From Rhodobacterales bacterium 56_14_T64 (GTDB lineage Bacteria > Pseudomonadota > Alphaproteobacteria > Rhodobacterales > Rhodobacteraceae): a stretch of DNA of 64,000 nt. The position numbers were made by a program, and so were the translations under genes. The notes under the pieces are model-generated. The model was given only the letters and a program-made list of their open reading frames with translations, was not told where the DNA came from and ran no database searches. Positions 31,118 through 39,741 of this stretch are shown piece after piece; position 1 is the first letter of the stretch; the number at the start of each line of letters is the position of its first letter. Location of the stretch: the NCBI GenBank assembly GCA_002162795.1, contig MAAY01000007.1, positions 1 through 64,000 on the forward strand, read 5' to 3'.

Positions 31118-31163
31118 CCAGTTTCTTCTTGTTAAAAATACCTGCGCCGCAGGCATGGTGCCC
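31118..31163 (-). repeat. GGTATTT-family repeat, copy 2
   Basis: Read on the minus strand, a small hairpin (CCTGC, GGC loop, GCAGG) is followed by GGTATTTTTAACAAGAAGAA. It fills the gap between the converging DUF815 and M23-peptidase genes. Confidence 0.7.
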
Positions 31164-31185
31164 GTGGCGCCAATATCTCTACCCG

Positions 31186-32400
31186 TTATTTCAAATATGG
31201 GAGCGGGTCGACGGAGTCAAAACCGTCGCGGACCTCAAAATGCACATAGGCGTTGTCGCCGCCGCGCAGAGTGGCGATGGTCTGGCCACGCTTGACCTTG
31301 TCGCCTTTGTTGACCTCGATGTTTTCAACATTGGCATAGACCGTCAGCAGTTTTGCGTCGTGACGAATGACAATGATAGGCACCTTGTTTGAATCGGCGG
31401 TGATGGCGGCGACAGTGCCGCTGCGGGCGGCTTTGACTGGGGTTCCGGCGGCTGCCGCTATGTCGATGCCGTCATTCTTGCCCTGGGAATAAGTGCGGAT
31501 GATTTTGCCCTGAACCGGATAGCTCATCGCGGCCTGACTGCTGCGGGTCGGGTCGGGAACGTCGACTTGGGGCACGACCTGCGCCGCCGCCGCTGGGGCC
31601 ACGGTTTCCTGAGGCAAAGGCTTGGTCGAGCTGGGCGGCGTTGGTGTATCGGTGCCTTGGCCGGGGACGGTCACTGCTGTTGCAGCCGCCGGGGTGACCG
31701 TTGCAGGTGCCGACTGATCTTTGATCGGGATCAGCAGATATTGGCCCTCACGGATGGCAAAATCACTACCCAGACCATTCCACTCGGCCAGCGCCTTAAC
31801 CGGCACCTGGTACAGCCGCGAGACGGTATAAGCGGTTTCGCCGCGGGCTACCTTGTGTCGGACCGGCTCGGGGCCGTCCTGAACCTGAGGTTTTGCGACC
31901 TTGGCCGGTGTGGGCTGCAATTGGGTGGTGGTCACGGAACCGGGGTTGGGAGAGGTTGCAGCTGCCCCGTCAATGGCAGATCCGGCCAGAGACTCGATGT
32001 CCACCGAGCCCGGGTTTGCAGTGCCAGAGGAAATCACCTGATCCGGAGCGCGTCGTGGCAGGGCCAAGACTTCACCCGGGCGCATTTTGTCGCTGGCTTG
32101 CACGCCGTTGAAACGGGCAATCTCGTCGACCGGCAATCCGACACGGGTGGCAATATCAGCAACAGTATCACCGCGCCGTGCCACCGCCACCTGATAGGTG
32201 GGGTAGGTGATCAAGCCACGATCGTCCGCATCAGGGCGCCCGGTGGTGGCATTCTGCGCCGCGTTTGTGGTGTTGAAGGCGCCGACCTGACCGCGCAGAT
32301 CATAGTCCAGCGGCCCATCGCAGGCTGCCAGTAGCCCCAGCACTGACACCACAGCAGCACTGCGGCGTGTCAGGCGGGAAAGGGGAAAACTCACGGTCAT
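31186..32400 (-). CDS. nlpD: LysM/M23 murein hydrolase activator, NlpD-like lipoprotein
   Basis: This 404-residue protein has a lipoprotein signal with lipobox LAAC (C27). Two LysM peptidoglycan-binding modules follow: YQVAVARRGDTVADIATRV and HKVARGETAYTVSRLY. A Pro/Thr/Ala-rich linker leads to a C-terminal M23 (LytM) domain from about residue 290. In that domain the zinc ligands are incomplete: NDGIDIAAAAGTPV has no histidine, while VHFEVRD keeps one. The same loss is seen in NlpD/EnvC, which activate amidases instead of cutting peptidoglycan. The ATG at 32400 has AGGAGCGC upstream. It is third in the surE-pcm-nlpD cluster. Confidence 0.9.
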   Translation of the reverse strand: MTVSFPLSRLTRRSAAVVSVLGLLAACDGPLDYDLRGQVGAFNTTNAAQNATTGRPDADDRGLITYPTYQVAVARRGDTVADIATRVGLPVDEIARFNGVQASDKMRPGEVLALPRRAPDQVISSGTANPGSVDIESLAGSAIDGAAATSPNPGSVTTTQLQPTPAKVAKPQVQDGPEPVRHKVARGETAYTVSRLYQVPVKALAEWNGLGSDFAIREGQYLLIPIKDQSAPATVTPAAATAVTVPGQGTDTPTPPSSTKPLPQETVAPAAAAQVVPQVDVPDPTRSSQAAMSYPVQGKIIRTYSQGKNDGIDIAAAAGTPVKAARSGTVAAITADSNKVPIIVIRHDAKLLTVYANVENIEVNKGDKVKRGQTIATLRGGDNAYVHFEVRDGFDSVDPLPYLK

Positions 32401-32518
32401 TCTGCGCTCCTGAAAATGCGATCCCCCTTGTGGTCCGGAGGTATACAATCACTCATTCATGTGGTCAGCCAATTTGGCTGCTGGTCTGAACACCGAGCGG
32501 GTCCAGACTGCGTTACAC

Positions 32519-33166
32519 TTATGTCTCTTTGCCCAGACCCTCAAGCAGCGGTACAAAACGAACCGGGCGCAATTCATCATATTCCAGACCGTCTTGGGTT
32601 TTATGAACCCGGATCAGGGTCTGCACCGTATCGGACTGGCCGACGGGCACCACCATGATACCGCCGATTTTCAGCTGCGCCAAGAGCGGTCCCGGAGGGT
32701 CCTCGGCAGCGGCGGTGACAAGAATGCGATCAAACGGCGCCTGATCGGGCAGACCAAAGCTGCCGTCGCCAACCAACGAGGTGATATTGCTAAGGTGGAG
32801 GTCGTCAAAAATCTGCCGCGCCTCGCGCACCAGCCGGGCATGACGGTCAACCGTATAGACCCGACGCGCCAGTTTTGACAGGATTGCGGCCTGATAGCCC
32901 GAGCCGGTGCCAACCTCGAGCACAGTATCGCGCGGTGAGACCTGCAGGGCCTGCGTCATCAACCCAACTACTGAGGGCTGCGAGATGGTCTGGCCACAGG
33001 CAATGGGCAGCGGCATATCTTCATAGGCCCGCTGGGCAAACAGGCCGCGAATGAAGGGGCCGCGGTCGACCTCTTCCATCGCATTCAGCACCCGCGTCTC
33101 GGTCACCCCTTTAGAGCGCAGGGCAAACAGGAATTGCATTTTGGTTTCGGGATCGGGGCTGCTCAT
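32519..33166 (-). CDS. pcm: protein-L-isoaspartate O-methyltransferase
   Basis: This 215-residue enzyme repairs isoaspartyl residues in damaged proteins using SAM. The SAM-binding motif [14 protein letters not shown] and the upstream [21 protein letters not shown], which is highly conserved in PCMT, are visible. Its start overlaps the surE stop by 4 bp, and nlpD follows downstream after a 118-bp gap. Confidence 0.96.
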   Translation of the reverse strand: MSSPDPETKMQFLFALRSKGVTETRVLNAMEEVDRGPFIRGLFAQRAYEDMPLPIACGQTISQPSVVGLMTQALQVSPRDTVLEVGTGSGYQAAILSKLARRVYTVDRHARLVREARQIFDDLHLSNITSLVGDGSFGLPDQAPFDRILVTAAAEDPPGPLLAQLKIGGIMVVPVGQSDTVQTLIRVHKTQDGLEYDELRPVRFVPLLEGLGKET

Positions 33167-33945
33167 TGGATGACCTTCAGGGCCTCCAGCGCGTCGTGAG
33201 CGGTCAGGTCGGCGCGCATAGGCGTGACCGAGATATAGCCGTCCAGATTTACTGCGGCGTCTGTTCCGGGGGCGGTTGGGATATGCTGGTCACCGCCTTT
33301 GATCCACAGATAAGGGCGCCCGGTTGGCGACAATTGTGGTTCGGCGGTGAACGAGGTGCCGGGGCGCAACCCCTGTGCGGCGACGCGGGTGCCTTTGACA
33401 TCTGCAGCGGGAACAGGCGGGAAGTTGACGTTGTAAAACAGCCCGTAGGCCTGATTTGACATCACACCAGCCTCGATAATGCGCGAGATCAGCGAGGCGC
33501 CATGCACTGCGGCGGCTTCAAACGGGTTGGCTTGCTCGTAGTTCTTGGGGCCAAAATACTGTGACAGCCCAATGGCAGGCACGCCCTGCAGTGCGGCCTC
33601 TATGGCAGCCCCCAAGGTGCCTGAATACAGCGCGTTCTCGGCCGAGTTGTTGCCTCGGTTCACACCGGAGAGCACCAGATCAGGTGGTGTGTCCTTCATC
33701 ACCACATGCAGGCCTGCGAGAACGCAGTCGGCTGGGGAGCCTTCGGCAGCAAAGCGGCGTTCGCCCAGTTTGGTCATCATGGTGGGGTGGGTATAGCTGA
33801 TGCAGTGGCCGACACCGGATTGTTCAAAGGCCGGGGCCACAGTCCAAACTTCGCCCTGCGGTCCGGCCAGCATTTTGGCGATGTTTTCCAGCACCACCAG
33901 CCCCGGAGCGCTGATGCCGTCGTCATTGGTGATGAGAATGCGCAT
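33163..33945 (-). CDS. surE: 5'/3'-nucleotidase SurE
   Basis: This 260-residue metal-dependent nucleotidase hydrolyses nucleoside monophosphates. It starts [16 protein letters not shown], with the metal-binding NDDG motif. [25 protein letters not shown], the family core, is also present. It is the first gene of the surE-pcm-nlpD unit; the gene order matches the stationary-phase survival cluster of enterobacteria but no rpoS follows. Confidence 0.96.
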   Translation of the reverse strand: MRILITNDDGISAPGLVVLENIAKMLAGPQGEVWTVAPAFEQSGVGHCISYTHPTMMTKLGERRFAAEGSPADCVLAGLHVVMKDTPPDLVLSGVNRGNNSAENALYSGTLGAAIEAALQGVPAIGLSQYFGPKNYEQANPFEAAAVHGASLISRIIEAGVMSNQAYGLFYNVNFPPVPAADVKGTRVAAQGLRPGTSFTAEPQLSPTGRPYLWIKGGDQHIPTAPGTDAAVNLDGYISVTPMRADLTAHDALEALKVIQ

Positions 33946-34051
33946 GGGTCGCCCTTAGCTGGTGTTTTTTACTGCATAGGCGGTGGCGGCAAATGGGGCA
34001 AGTCTTTGCAGTGTTTGACAGACATCCGGGTGATGCTGCTGGCAGCAGGGC

Positions 34052-34070
34052 CACAGACTCACAGTCTGTG
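34052..34070. repeat. palindromic hairpin next to the REP-like element
   Basis: Perfect 8-bp inverted repeat CACAGACT - CAC - AGTCTGTG, directly followed by the REP-like hairpin at 34071. The two together form a double hairpin between surE and the SDR gene. Confidence 0.6.
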
Positions 34071-34093
34071 TAGGGTGCGTGTTGCCACGCACC
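34071..34093 (+). repeat. REP-like element, copy C
   Basis: TAGGGTGCGTG followed by TTGC and CACGCACC forms a perfect 8-bp stem. The same sequence occurs twice near 57.3-57.4k. It lies upstream of surE in a 285-bp gene-free stretch. Confidence 0.75.
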
Positions 34094-34230
34094 GCAGTCA
34101 TTGCGCCCGCGTGGGCAGATAACCGCATTTCTGTATTTCCAACGCAGCGGGGCGGCTAAACAAATGACGCCGGTGATCCGGCGCAAAGCGAGCAGGGACA
34201 GGTGGCGCTGGCGCCAGCCTGTCGTTCAGG

Positions 34231-34878
34231 TCAAGCTAGTTGAAGTTCTGTCAGCAGGCGTTTTGCCTCAGCCATCGGAGCGGTCAGCTTGTCGCGGTCC
34301 TCGCCCGGGAAAAACCGAGCGCGCAGGGCGGTTGGCATGGGGTTCGGCGCGACGATCGACACTTTGGGACCGGTTTTCACGGTCTCGGCGGCCCAAGATC
34401 GGGCCAGCGAAATCTGGGCGGCCTTGGTGGTGCCATAGGTGCCAAAGAATTTTTCGCCCGCGCGAGGATCATCAAAGAAAGCAGCCTGGCCGGATTGTCC
34501 CAACAGCGGGGCAATGTAGGAAATCAGCTGCGCGGTGGCGCTGGCGTTGACGGCGAGGGATTTGCCCCAGTCTTTGCCTGCAGCAAAGTTCGCCGGGCTA
34601 AGCGGGGCTGCATAGATGGCACTGTGCATCCACAGGTCCAGCTGCCCCCAACGGTCGTGAATGCCACGACACAGTGTTGCCATGGCGCCTGCGTCGGTGA
34701 CGTCCATTGGGGCCAGCGTGGCGCTGCCGCCTGCGGCCTGGATGCGATCATCCAACTCCTCGAGTGCGCCGGTGGTGCGGGCCACCGCGATAATGTGGTG
34801 GGTTGGTGCCAGGGCTTCGGCCAGAGCAGCACCCAATCCGCGCGAAGCGCCGGTGATAAGAGCAAGTTTCTGTGTCAT
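34231..34878 (-). CDS. SDR family oxidoreductase
   Basis: This 215-residue short-chain dehydrogenase/reductase has TGASRGLGAALAEAL (cofactor loop) and the catalytic Tyr-Lys in YGTTKAAQISLARSW. The usual NNAG is altered to MHSAIYAAP, so it is a somewhat divergent member. It stands alone on the minus strand. The substrate is unknown. Confidence 0.85.
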   Translation of the reverse strand: MTQKLALITGASRGLGAALAEALAPTHHIIAVARTTGALEELDDRIQAAGGSATLAPMDVTDAGAMATLCRGIHDRWGQLDLWMHSAIYAAPLSPANFAAGKDWGKSLAVNASATAQLISYIAPLLGQSGQAAFFDDPRAGEKFFGTYGTTKAAQISLARSWAAETVKTGPKVSIVAPNPMPTALRARFFPGEDRDKLTAPMAEAKRLLTELQLA

Positions 34879-34932
34879 GGCTGTCTTTTGATCCGAGTGC
34901 CTCTGCGGGTCAAGGGGGCATCCTGCGGCGGA

Positions 34933-35181
34933 TTAACTTCCGGGGATGGCAAGGCGGTGGGTGGTGCCGTTTTTCTCGAGCAAGACACCGTTGGCATCAA
35001 TGCCGACGACCCGCCCCGAGGGCAGGCGGGTGCCGCGGGTCACCTTGCGCACGCGACCGCTGGGCAGACGCATCAGGGCACTTAGATCTTCAGAGGGGCC
35101 AAACACGCCCATCAAGGTCAGTGACTTTTGGTTCAGTGCTTTGTCTTGGGTGGCCAATCGGGCCACATTGGCATTGGTCAT
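34933..35181 (-). CDS. small conserved hypothetical protein with a PilP/GspC-like pattern
   Basis: This 82-residue protein has a hydrophobic LMGVFGP start followed by two LPSGRV segments: LMRLPSGRVRKVTRGTRLPSGRVVGIDANGVLLEKNG. The alternation GD/GT - GRV - I - GV - L - NG resembles the small beta domain of PilP and GspC homology-region proteins, but no secretion genes are near. The ATG at 35181 has GAGGA upstream, and a 7-bp palindrome sits just before that site. The frame extends to 35364 without support. The function is not known. Confidence 0.6.
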   Translation of the reverse strand: MTNANVARLATQDKALNQKSLTLMGVFGPSEDLSALMRLPSGRVRKVTRGTRLPSGRVVGIDANGVLLEKNGTTHRLAIPGS

Positions 35182-35195
35182 CGTCGTATCCTCAT

Positions 35196-35213
35196 AACCG
35201 CAATGCTGCGGTT
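35196..35213 (-). promoter_or_regulatory. palindrome upstream of the 82-residue gene
   Basis: AACCGCA - ATGC - TGCGGTT forms a perfect 7-bp inverted repeat ending 15 bp before the start codon, directly upstream of the GAGGA site. It could be an operator or a 5' hairpin that affects translation; nothing distinguishes the two. Confidence 0.4.
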
Positions 35214-35389
35214 GCACATGTGTTTCAGCCGCGGCGCTTAGCAGCCGTGGGCATCGGGGAACAGGATGAGGAAAAAAGCGGTGCGCGGGTTGTCGCAGAG
35301 GAGGGTGCCATCGGGCAATTCTCTGCGCATACCTTTGCAAATAAGGGGCGGGTGGTCGCACCACCCTTGAAACTTAAATCAGCCTGAGC

Positions 35390-35932
35390 TCAGGCGTCGT
35401 AAACCAGCGAGGCCACGTCATGACCATAGGAATAAAGCAACTCGAACAGTTCTTCCAGCTCAGCGCCGTTCTTTTGCAGCGGGTAAAGCGGGTGGCCAGT
35501 TTCAGAGATCTTCATCTCGGGGTATTGTCCCAAGGGGCGCATATGCAACATGCCCGCCACCGGCTCGCTAACGCCCGGCGGGATGGCGTTGGACAGCCAA
35601 GCGGGGCGGTTGCCCAGGCTCTCGCCCTCTTGCATGTCGAACAGGTCGAGATAGTCGATGAAATCTTCGGCGCTGACGCTGGCCCAGGTGCCGAGAATAA
35701 ACTCCTCGTTGTCGCTGCCGATCAGAGGCACCGCCAGCACGCAACGCAGGAAGTGCAAGTCGCCCAGGCGGCAGAAGTCATCCGTTAGAATATCGCCGCG
35801 CTCAGCCAGAAGGGCCGAGTTGTCCTGCTGTGGCATATCCTCGGGGCACAGGTCCGGGCGATCACAAGCCAGGCTGAGCAGTTGCGCAAAGGTGGCGCCA
35901 CAGCAGCGGCATTGACGTGACGAGGTCAACAT
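35390..35932 (-). CDS. DUF2199 domain-containing protein
   Basis: This protein of about 180 residues starts with a zinc-ribbon-like CRCCG motif. It continues with the DUF2199 core: LACDRPDLCPEDMP, LTDDFCRLGDLHFLRCVLAVPL, GTWASVSAEDFIDYLDLFD. The function is unknown. The start is uncertain: an ATG at 35932 is chosen, with a TTG at 35953 as alternative, and neither has a clear ribosome-binding site. It lies between the purF terminator and the small gene above. Confidence 0.82.
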   Translation of the reverse strand: MLTSSRQCRCCGATFAQLLSLACDRPDLCPEDMPQQDNSALLAERGDILTDDFCRLGDLHFLRCVLAVPLIGSDNEEFILGTWASVSAEDFIDYLDLFDMQEGESLGNRPAWLSNAIPPGVSEPVAGMLHMRPLGQYPEMKISETGHPLYPLQKNGAELEELFELLYSYGHDVASLVYDA

Positions 35933-35985
35933 ACGGGCGAGATGCGCGTCCAAAGGGGGAGGCCTTTCGTTGGCGTAATGGAAAA

Positions 35986-36010
35986 GGCGCTGACCGTTTG
36001 GTCAGCGCCT
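35986..36010 (-). terminator. rho-independent terminator, likely of purF
   Basis: A perfect 10-bp stem (GGCGCTGACC with GGTCAGCGCC, 4-nt loop) is followed on the minus strand by TTTTCC. It lies about 130 bp after the purF stop. No other gene on this strand ends closer. Confidence 0.8.
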
Positions 36011-36140
36011 CCAAAACTGGATGAGTCGGCTCTTACTCTGGTGTCGCGGAGATTTCAAACATTCGCTGCATCAGAGTGGGCATAAGCATTTTTTTGCCGG
36101 TTCCTGAGCAGGCACCAGCGGTGAAGGGCCTAGGAAGGGC

Positions 36141-37667
36141 CTAGCCGGATGTGGCTAGTTTGGCACCGTTCCACGAGTCGCCGGTGATTGGCATATCCTT
36201 GACCTTTTTACTGACGCGGCTGCTGTTTTCCAGCGACGCCAGATATTCTTCGCTGACACTGCCGGTCAGATAATTGCCGTCAAAACATGAGCAATCAAAC
36301 TGTTCGATGTCTTTGTTGCCCTCTTTGGCAGCCCAGATCAGGTCTTCGAGTTTTTGATAGATCAGCGCATCCACCCCAAGCTCGACCCGGATTTCTTCGA
36401 GCGAGCGGCGGTCCGCGATCAGTTCGCGCTTTGTTGGCATGTCGATGCCATAGACATTGGGGAACTTCACTGGCGGCGAGGCGCTGGCGACATAGACCTT
36501 TTTGGCACCGGCAGCGCGGCACATCTGCACGATCTTTTTGATGGTGTTGCCGCGCACAATCGAATCATCGATCAACAGAATGTTCAGCCCCTTCATCTCC
36601 AGCGGGATGGCGTTCAGCTTGCGGCGTACCGATTTCTGACGTTCTTCCTGACCGGGCATAATGAAGGTCCGCCCGATATAGCGGTTCTTGACCAACCCCT
36701 CGCGGTAGCGAATGCCGGTGGCATTAGCCACTTCCAGCGCCACGGGACGCGCTGAATCAGGCACCGGGATGATGCTGTCGATTTCCAGTCCGGCCTCTTG
36801 GATCTGCTTGGCAAGCGTTTGGCCCATGCGCAGCTGCGTCTTGTAGACGGAAATCCCGTCCAGCATGGAATCTGGCCGCGCCAGGTAGACATATTCAAAA
36901 ATGCAGGGGGTCAGTTTGCCCTCAACCGCCTGAAAGCTGTGCATATTGCCGTCGAGGTCGATCAGCACTGCCTCGCCTGGGTTCACATCGCGCAGTTTTT
37001 CGAAGTCATTGATGCCAAAAGCTACGTCTTCGGACGCAAAAGCGTAGTCAATCCCGCCACCGTCGTTGGTACGCTGGGCGATGGATAGTGGGCGGATGCC
37101 GTGGGGGTCGCGGAAGGCCATCATGCCAACACCGGCGATCAGGGTGATGACCGAATAGGCGCCTTGAATACGTTCCATGGTCATTTTAACGCCCAAGAAC
37201 AGATTTTGCTTGGGGTCGCCGTTGCCGTTGACCTTGATGCTGTCCGAGATTTTGTCGGCCAGAACATTCAGCAGGATTTCTGAATCCGAAGTCGTGCGCA
37301 GATGACGGCTGTATTTGCCGGTAATCTTTTCGCGTTGTGCAGTCGTGTTGGTGATATTGCCGTTGTGAACCAGATAGATACCATACGGCGCGTTGACAAA
37401 GAAGGGCTGAGCCTCGGAGGCGTTCAGCGAGCCCGCAGTCGGGTAGCGAACATGCCCGATGCCGACTTTCCCGGCCAGAGTTTCGGCGTCTTTTGCACTG
37501 AAGACATCCTTGACCAGACCGGTGGCCTTGTGCTCGCGAAAGTTTTCGCCGGTATAGGTCACAATGCCAGAGGCATCCTGACCACGATGCTGCAGCATCA
37601 GCAAACCGTCATAGATTTCCGCAAAGACCTGATTGGTCCGGTTTGCGATCCCCAAAATCCCACACAT
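36141..37667 (-). CDS. purF: amidophosphoribosyltransferase
   Basis: This 508-residue enzyme makes 5-phosphoribosylamine from PRPP and glutamine, the committed step of purine synthesis. It starts MCGILGIAN with the catalytic Cys2 of the glutaminase domain. The PRTase domain has IIPVPDSARPVALE, and the PRPP loop ILLIDDSIVRGNT. The gene stands alone and ends with a terminator at 35986. Confidence 0.97.
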   Translation of the reverse strand: MCGILGIANRTNQVFAEIYDGLLMLQHRGQDASGIVTYTGENFREHKATGLVKDVFSAKDAETLAGKVGIGHVRYPTAGSLNASEAQPFFVNAPYGIYLVHNGNITNTTAQREKITGKYSRHLRTTSDSEILLNVLADKISDSIKVNGNGDPKQNLFLGVKMTMERIQGAYSVITLIAGVGMMAFRDPHGIRPLSIAQRTNDGGGIDYAFASEDVAFGINDFEKLRDVNPGEAVLIDLDGNMHSFQAVEGKLTPCIFEYVYLARPDSMLDGISVYKTQLRMGQTLAKQIQEAGLEIDSIIPVPDSARPVALEVANATGIRYREGLVKNRYIGRTFIMPGQEERQKSVRRKLNAIPLEMKGLNILLIDDSIVRGNTIKKIVQMCRAAGAKKVYVASASPPVKFPNVYGIDMPTKRELIADRRSLEEIRVELGVDALIYQKLEDLIWAAKEGNKDIEQFDCSCFDGNYLTGSVSEEYLASLENSSRVSKKVKDMPITGDSWNGAKLATSG

Positions 37668-38098
37668 TCAGTGGCTCCACTTTCACATTGCGTGTTGCAT
37701 CAGTTGAGCAGGCCCAACTGAGTTTGTCTTGATCATGTCTGGCACCATAACGCTGGTGACGCTGTCCCAGCCAACGGTTTGAAAACCGTGGAGTTCCATC
37801 TTGTCGGGCCTGAAGATTCGCACAGCATTCACCACATCAGATAAGTCAAAAATACCGCATGTCTTATGCGATCTTTTGGTCCGACTGGTGGGAATGGGTG
37901 TCAACTTCGGTATCGGCAAGGCGGGTGGCTTCGAATCCGTTTGGGACGTTGGCCTCGACATAGAGGCTTAGGCGACAGTTGTCACCAAAGGATCACATTT
38001 TTCGGATGTCTCAATTGACGCAGTATGGCGTAAGAGACGGATCTGAAAAGAAAAGGCCCGCACAAGGCGGGCCTGACAGTCGGGGAGCAATTGGGGAA
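37668..38098. other. gene-free stretch between purF and the second Hint gene
   Basis: This 431-bp stretch contains the upstream region of purF and, at its far end, the terminator of the Hint gene. A minus-strand frame of 92 codons (37683-37961) shows no recognisable features and no ribosome-binding site, so I treat it as non-coding. No known riboswitch is recognisable. Confidence 0.6.
38054..38074 (-). terminator. rho-independent terminator of the Hint gene
   Basis: AGGCCCGC / GCGGGCCT stem with a 5-nt loop, followed on the minus strand by TTTCTTTTC. It lies 25 bp after the stop of the minus-strand Hint gene. Confidence 0.85.
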
Positions 38099-38773
38099 TT
38101 AGGCGGCCATCGGGGCCAGCACCAGATCCAGTGGGCTGGGCTCGGGGGCGATTACTGGGGTTTTACCGGTCAACGCCAGGGCGCGGCCATCTTCACTGGC
38201 CAGGATCTGACGGGTTTCAGCCAAGGACAATTTGCGGAATGCCGAGTCGATGCTGTCACCAGCGGCCTGCAGCAACATGCCACTTTCGGCCCAGATCAGT
38301 TCTTCTTCTTCGAATTTCAAATGAATACGGGCCATACGCTCGGGCAGGGAGGGGCTGATGCCCTTGTAGCCTACCAGCGAGATGAGGCGGGTCATCACCA
38401 GCGGAACGTCAAACAGGCGCTCGGCAACGTCCAGTTCCAGTGCGACCATTTGGTCGGACGGCAACAGAAGATCAACGTCGTTGCCAAGTGCGCCAGCTGG
38501 AACGTGAACCAGAGTGGTGAGGCGTGGAACACCGTGTTTGACAGATTTCACTTCCTGAGCACCGCCATCAAAGGTGTAGATGCTGTCACCAACCTTGACG
38601 TCGCGCATCTGCACAAAGCCGCGATCCGTTTCAACCAGGGTGTCAGGCAAAAAGCCGCCAGCCTGAGGCCGGGGACGACGAGTTGGACGTGGCACAGGCT
38701 TGGATACCGGGAGGTCCATCAGCAGGTTCACCGACTGAAAGTCCGCGAAAGAATTGAAGTGATCCAGCAGCAT
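38099..38773 (-). CDS. Hint-domain-like protein, probably not self-processing
   Basis: This 224-residue protein has a short Pro/Arg-rich N-terminus followed by a Hint_2-like domain (FLPDTLVETDRGFVQMRDVKVGDSIYTFDGG ... LPSDQMVALELD). The nucleophile position before the first strand is Gly-Gly-Phe rather than Cys or Ser. The block with the expected S/TPxH is LPSDQMV, without histidine. Autocleavage is therefore unlikely. A CtrA-like box lies about 240 bp upstream. The function is unknown. Confidence 0.75.
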   Translation of the reverse strand: MLLDHFNSFADFQSVNLLMDLPVSKPVPRPTRRPRPQAGGFLPDTLVETDRGFVQMRDVKVGDSIYTFDGGAQEVKSVKHGVPRLTTLVHVPAGALGNDVDLLLPSDQMVALELDVAERLFDVPLVMTRLISLVGYKGISPSLPERMARIHLKFEEEELIWAESGMLLQAAGDSIDSAFRKLSLAETRQILASEDGRALALTGKTPVIAPEPSPLDLVLAPMAA

Positions 38774-39014
38774 GATGTCGTTCCTTCTGGTCGGGAGTAC
38801 CTGACGTTCTGTCTTAGGACTACATGGCCAGCGAAATTGGTCCGAAATGAGGCACGGATGGGGCCGATTGCGGATTTGGTTTCTTTTTCGGGGACAAATG
38901 GGCTTTTTTACCGCGGTTTGTTAACGAATTGCCCCCCCTAAGGTAGAATTTGTTAACTATTGGCTCGCCTCGAGTTCCCAATGCGGAAACGTCGAATCAA
39001 ATGATTCTTCTTCA

Positions 39015-39030
39015 TTAATAAAAGGTTAAC
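39015..39030. promoter_or_regulatory. CtrA-like binding box (TTAA-N7-TTAAC)
   Basis: TTAA, seven bases, then TTAAC matches the consensus defined for the cell-cycle regulator CtrA in Caulobacter. Its right half overlaps the left arm of the inverted repeat at 39020-39054. The Hint gene starts 242 bp away in the minus direction; the start site of transcription is unknown. Confidence 0.5.
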
Positions 39031-39054
39031 GGCCTCATTGGGTGTTAACCTTTT
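39020..39054. repeat. inverted repeat AAAAGGTTAAC / GTTAACCTTTT
   Basis: A perfect 11-bp inverted repeat with a 13-nt loop. With its flanking A and T runs it could act as a bidirectional terminator, or as a pair of GTTAAC binding sites. Confidence 0.6.
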
Positions 39055-39100
39055 AGAATGTGCGGCACGCGATGATGGCAAAAGTAGGGTGGCGGCACGA

Positions 39101-39124
39101 AAAAGGGCGCCCAGTGGGCGCCCT
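39101..39124 (-). terminator. rho-independent terminator after cvpA
   Basis: GGGCGCCC / GGGCGCCC stem with a 3-nt loop, followed on the minus strand by CTTTTTCG. It lies 23 bp after the cvpA stop. Confidence 0.82.
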
Positions 39125-39146
39125 GTCATTCGCCATAGTGGCTGCT

Positions 39147-39701
39147 TTATTTCTCGCAATTGCCGATCAGTTGCTCGTATTGCTGAGTGACCCAACCCAG
39201 TGCTTGCTCGGGGTCGCGGTCTTCGATTTTACCGATCATCCGTTCAAACACCACCGCCGAGCGGCTTTCGTCAACCAGTGAATAGCTCTGCCCAGTCATC
39301 ACGACATTGTACAAAAAGAAGCCAATAGCCACTAGAAGAATGCCGCGTAACACACCGAAGAAAAATCCAAATCCTTGATCCAAGCCGCCAATCGCCGAGC
39401 GTTGAACCATCGACGAGAACAGAGGGGTAAAGAATGAGACGACAATTAGTGCCAAGGCAAACACCGCTGCGAAGGCGGCGATGATCGACAATTCGCAACT
39501 GTCCGAGATGAATTCGCCGACCACCGGGATCTCACCCATCAGTGGTTCGACTTGGGGTGCAAAGATAAAGGCCAGCACTGCGGCTGCGACCCATCCGGCA
39601 ATGGCCATGGCTTCGCGGGCAAAGCCGCGCGCATAGGCCAGCAATGCCGAAACTACGATGATCAGGGCAACTACCCCGTCAATTATTGTGAAACCTTCCA
39701 T
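39147..39701 (-). CDS. cvpA: CvpA family membrane protein
   Basis: This 184-residue protein has four hydrophobic segments and the CvpA pattern MEGFTIIDGVVALIIVVSALLAYARGFAREAMAIAGWV. CvpA was first described as needed for colicin V production and is linked to envelope homeostasis. It starts 40 bp after the radA stop and probably shares its transcript. In many proteobacteria cvpA precedes purF; here purF is separate, 1.5 kb downstream. Confidence 0.92.
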   Translation of the reverse strand: MEGFTIIDGVVALIIVVSALLAYARGFAREAMAIAGWVAAAVLAFIFAPQVEPLMGEIPVVGEFISDSCELSIIAAFAAVFALALIVVSFFTPLFSSMVQRSAIGGLDQGFGFFFGVLRGILLVAIGFFLYNVVMTGQSYSLVDESRSAVVFERMIGKIEDRDPEQALGWVTQQYEQLIGNCEK

Positions 39702-39741
39702 GTCCCTCGCCCGTTAATTCGCGATCAAAATTTGTGCGACC

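Larger units (their letters stand above)
38774..39146. other. gene-free regulatory stretch upstream of the Hint gene
   Basis: This 373-bp AT-rich stretch separates the Hint gene from cvpA. It contains four GTTAAC motifs, a TTAA-N7-TTAAC box at 39015-39030, an 11-bp perfect inverted repeat at 39020-39054 and the cvpA terminator. No coding frame is convincing. Confidence 0.6.

Noticed and set aside
31118-31163. Reading the GGTATTT repeats simply as terminators
   Set aside because: Three of six copies lie inside likely operons and several read against the genes, so termination cannot be the common role.
37683-37961. Minus-strand 92-codon frame upstream of purF
   Set aside because: No ribosome-binding site, no recognisable domain, and composition like the non-coding surroundings; it overlaps the purF leader.
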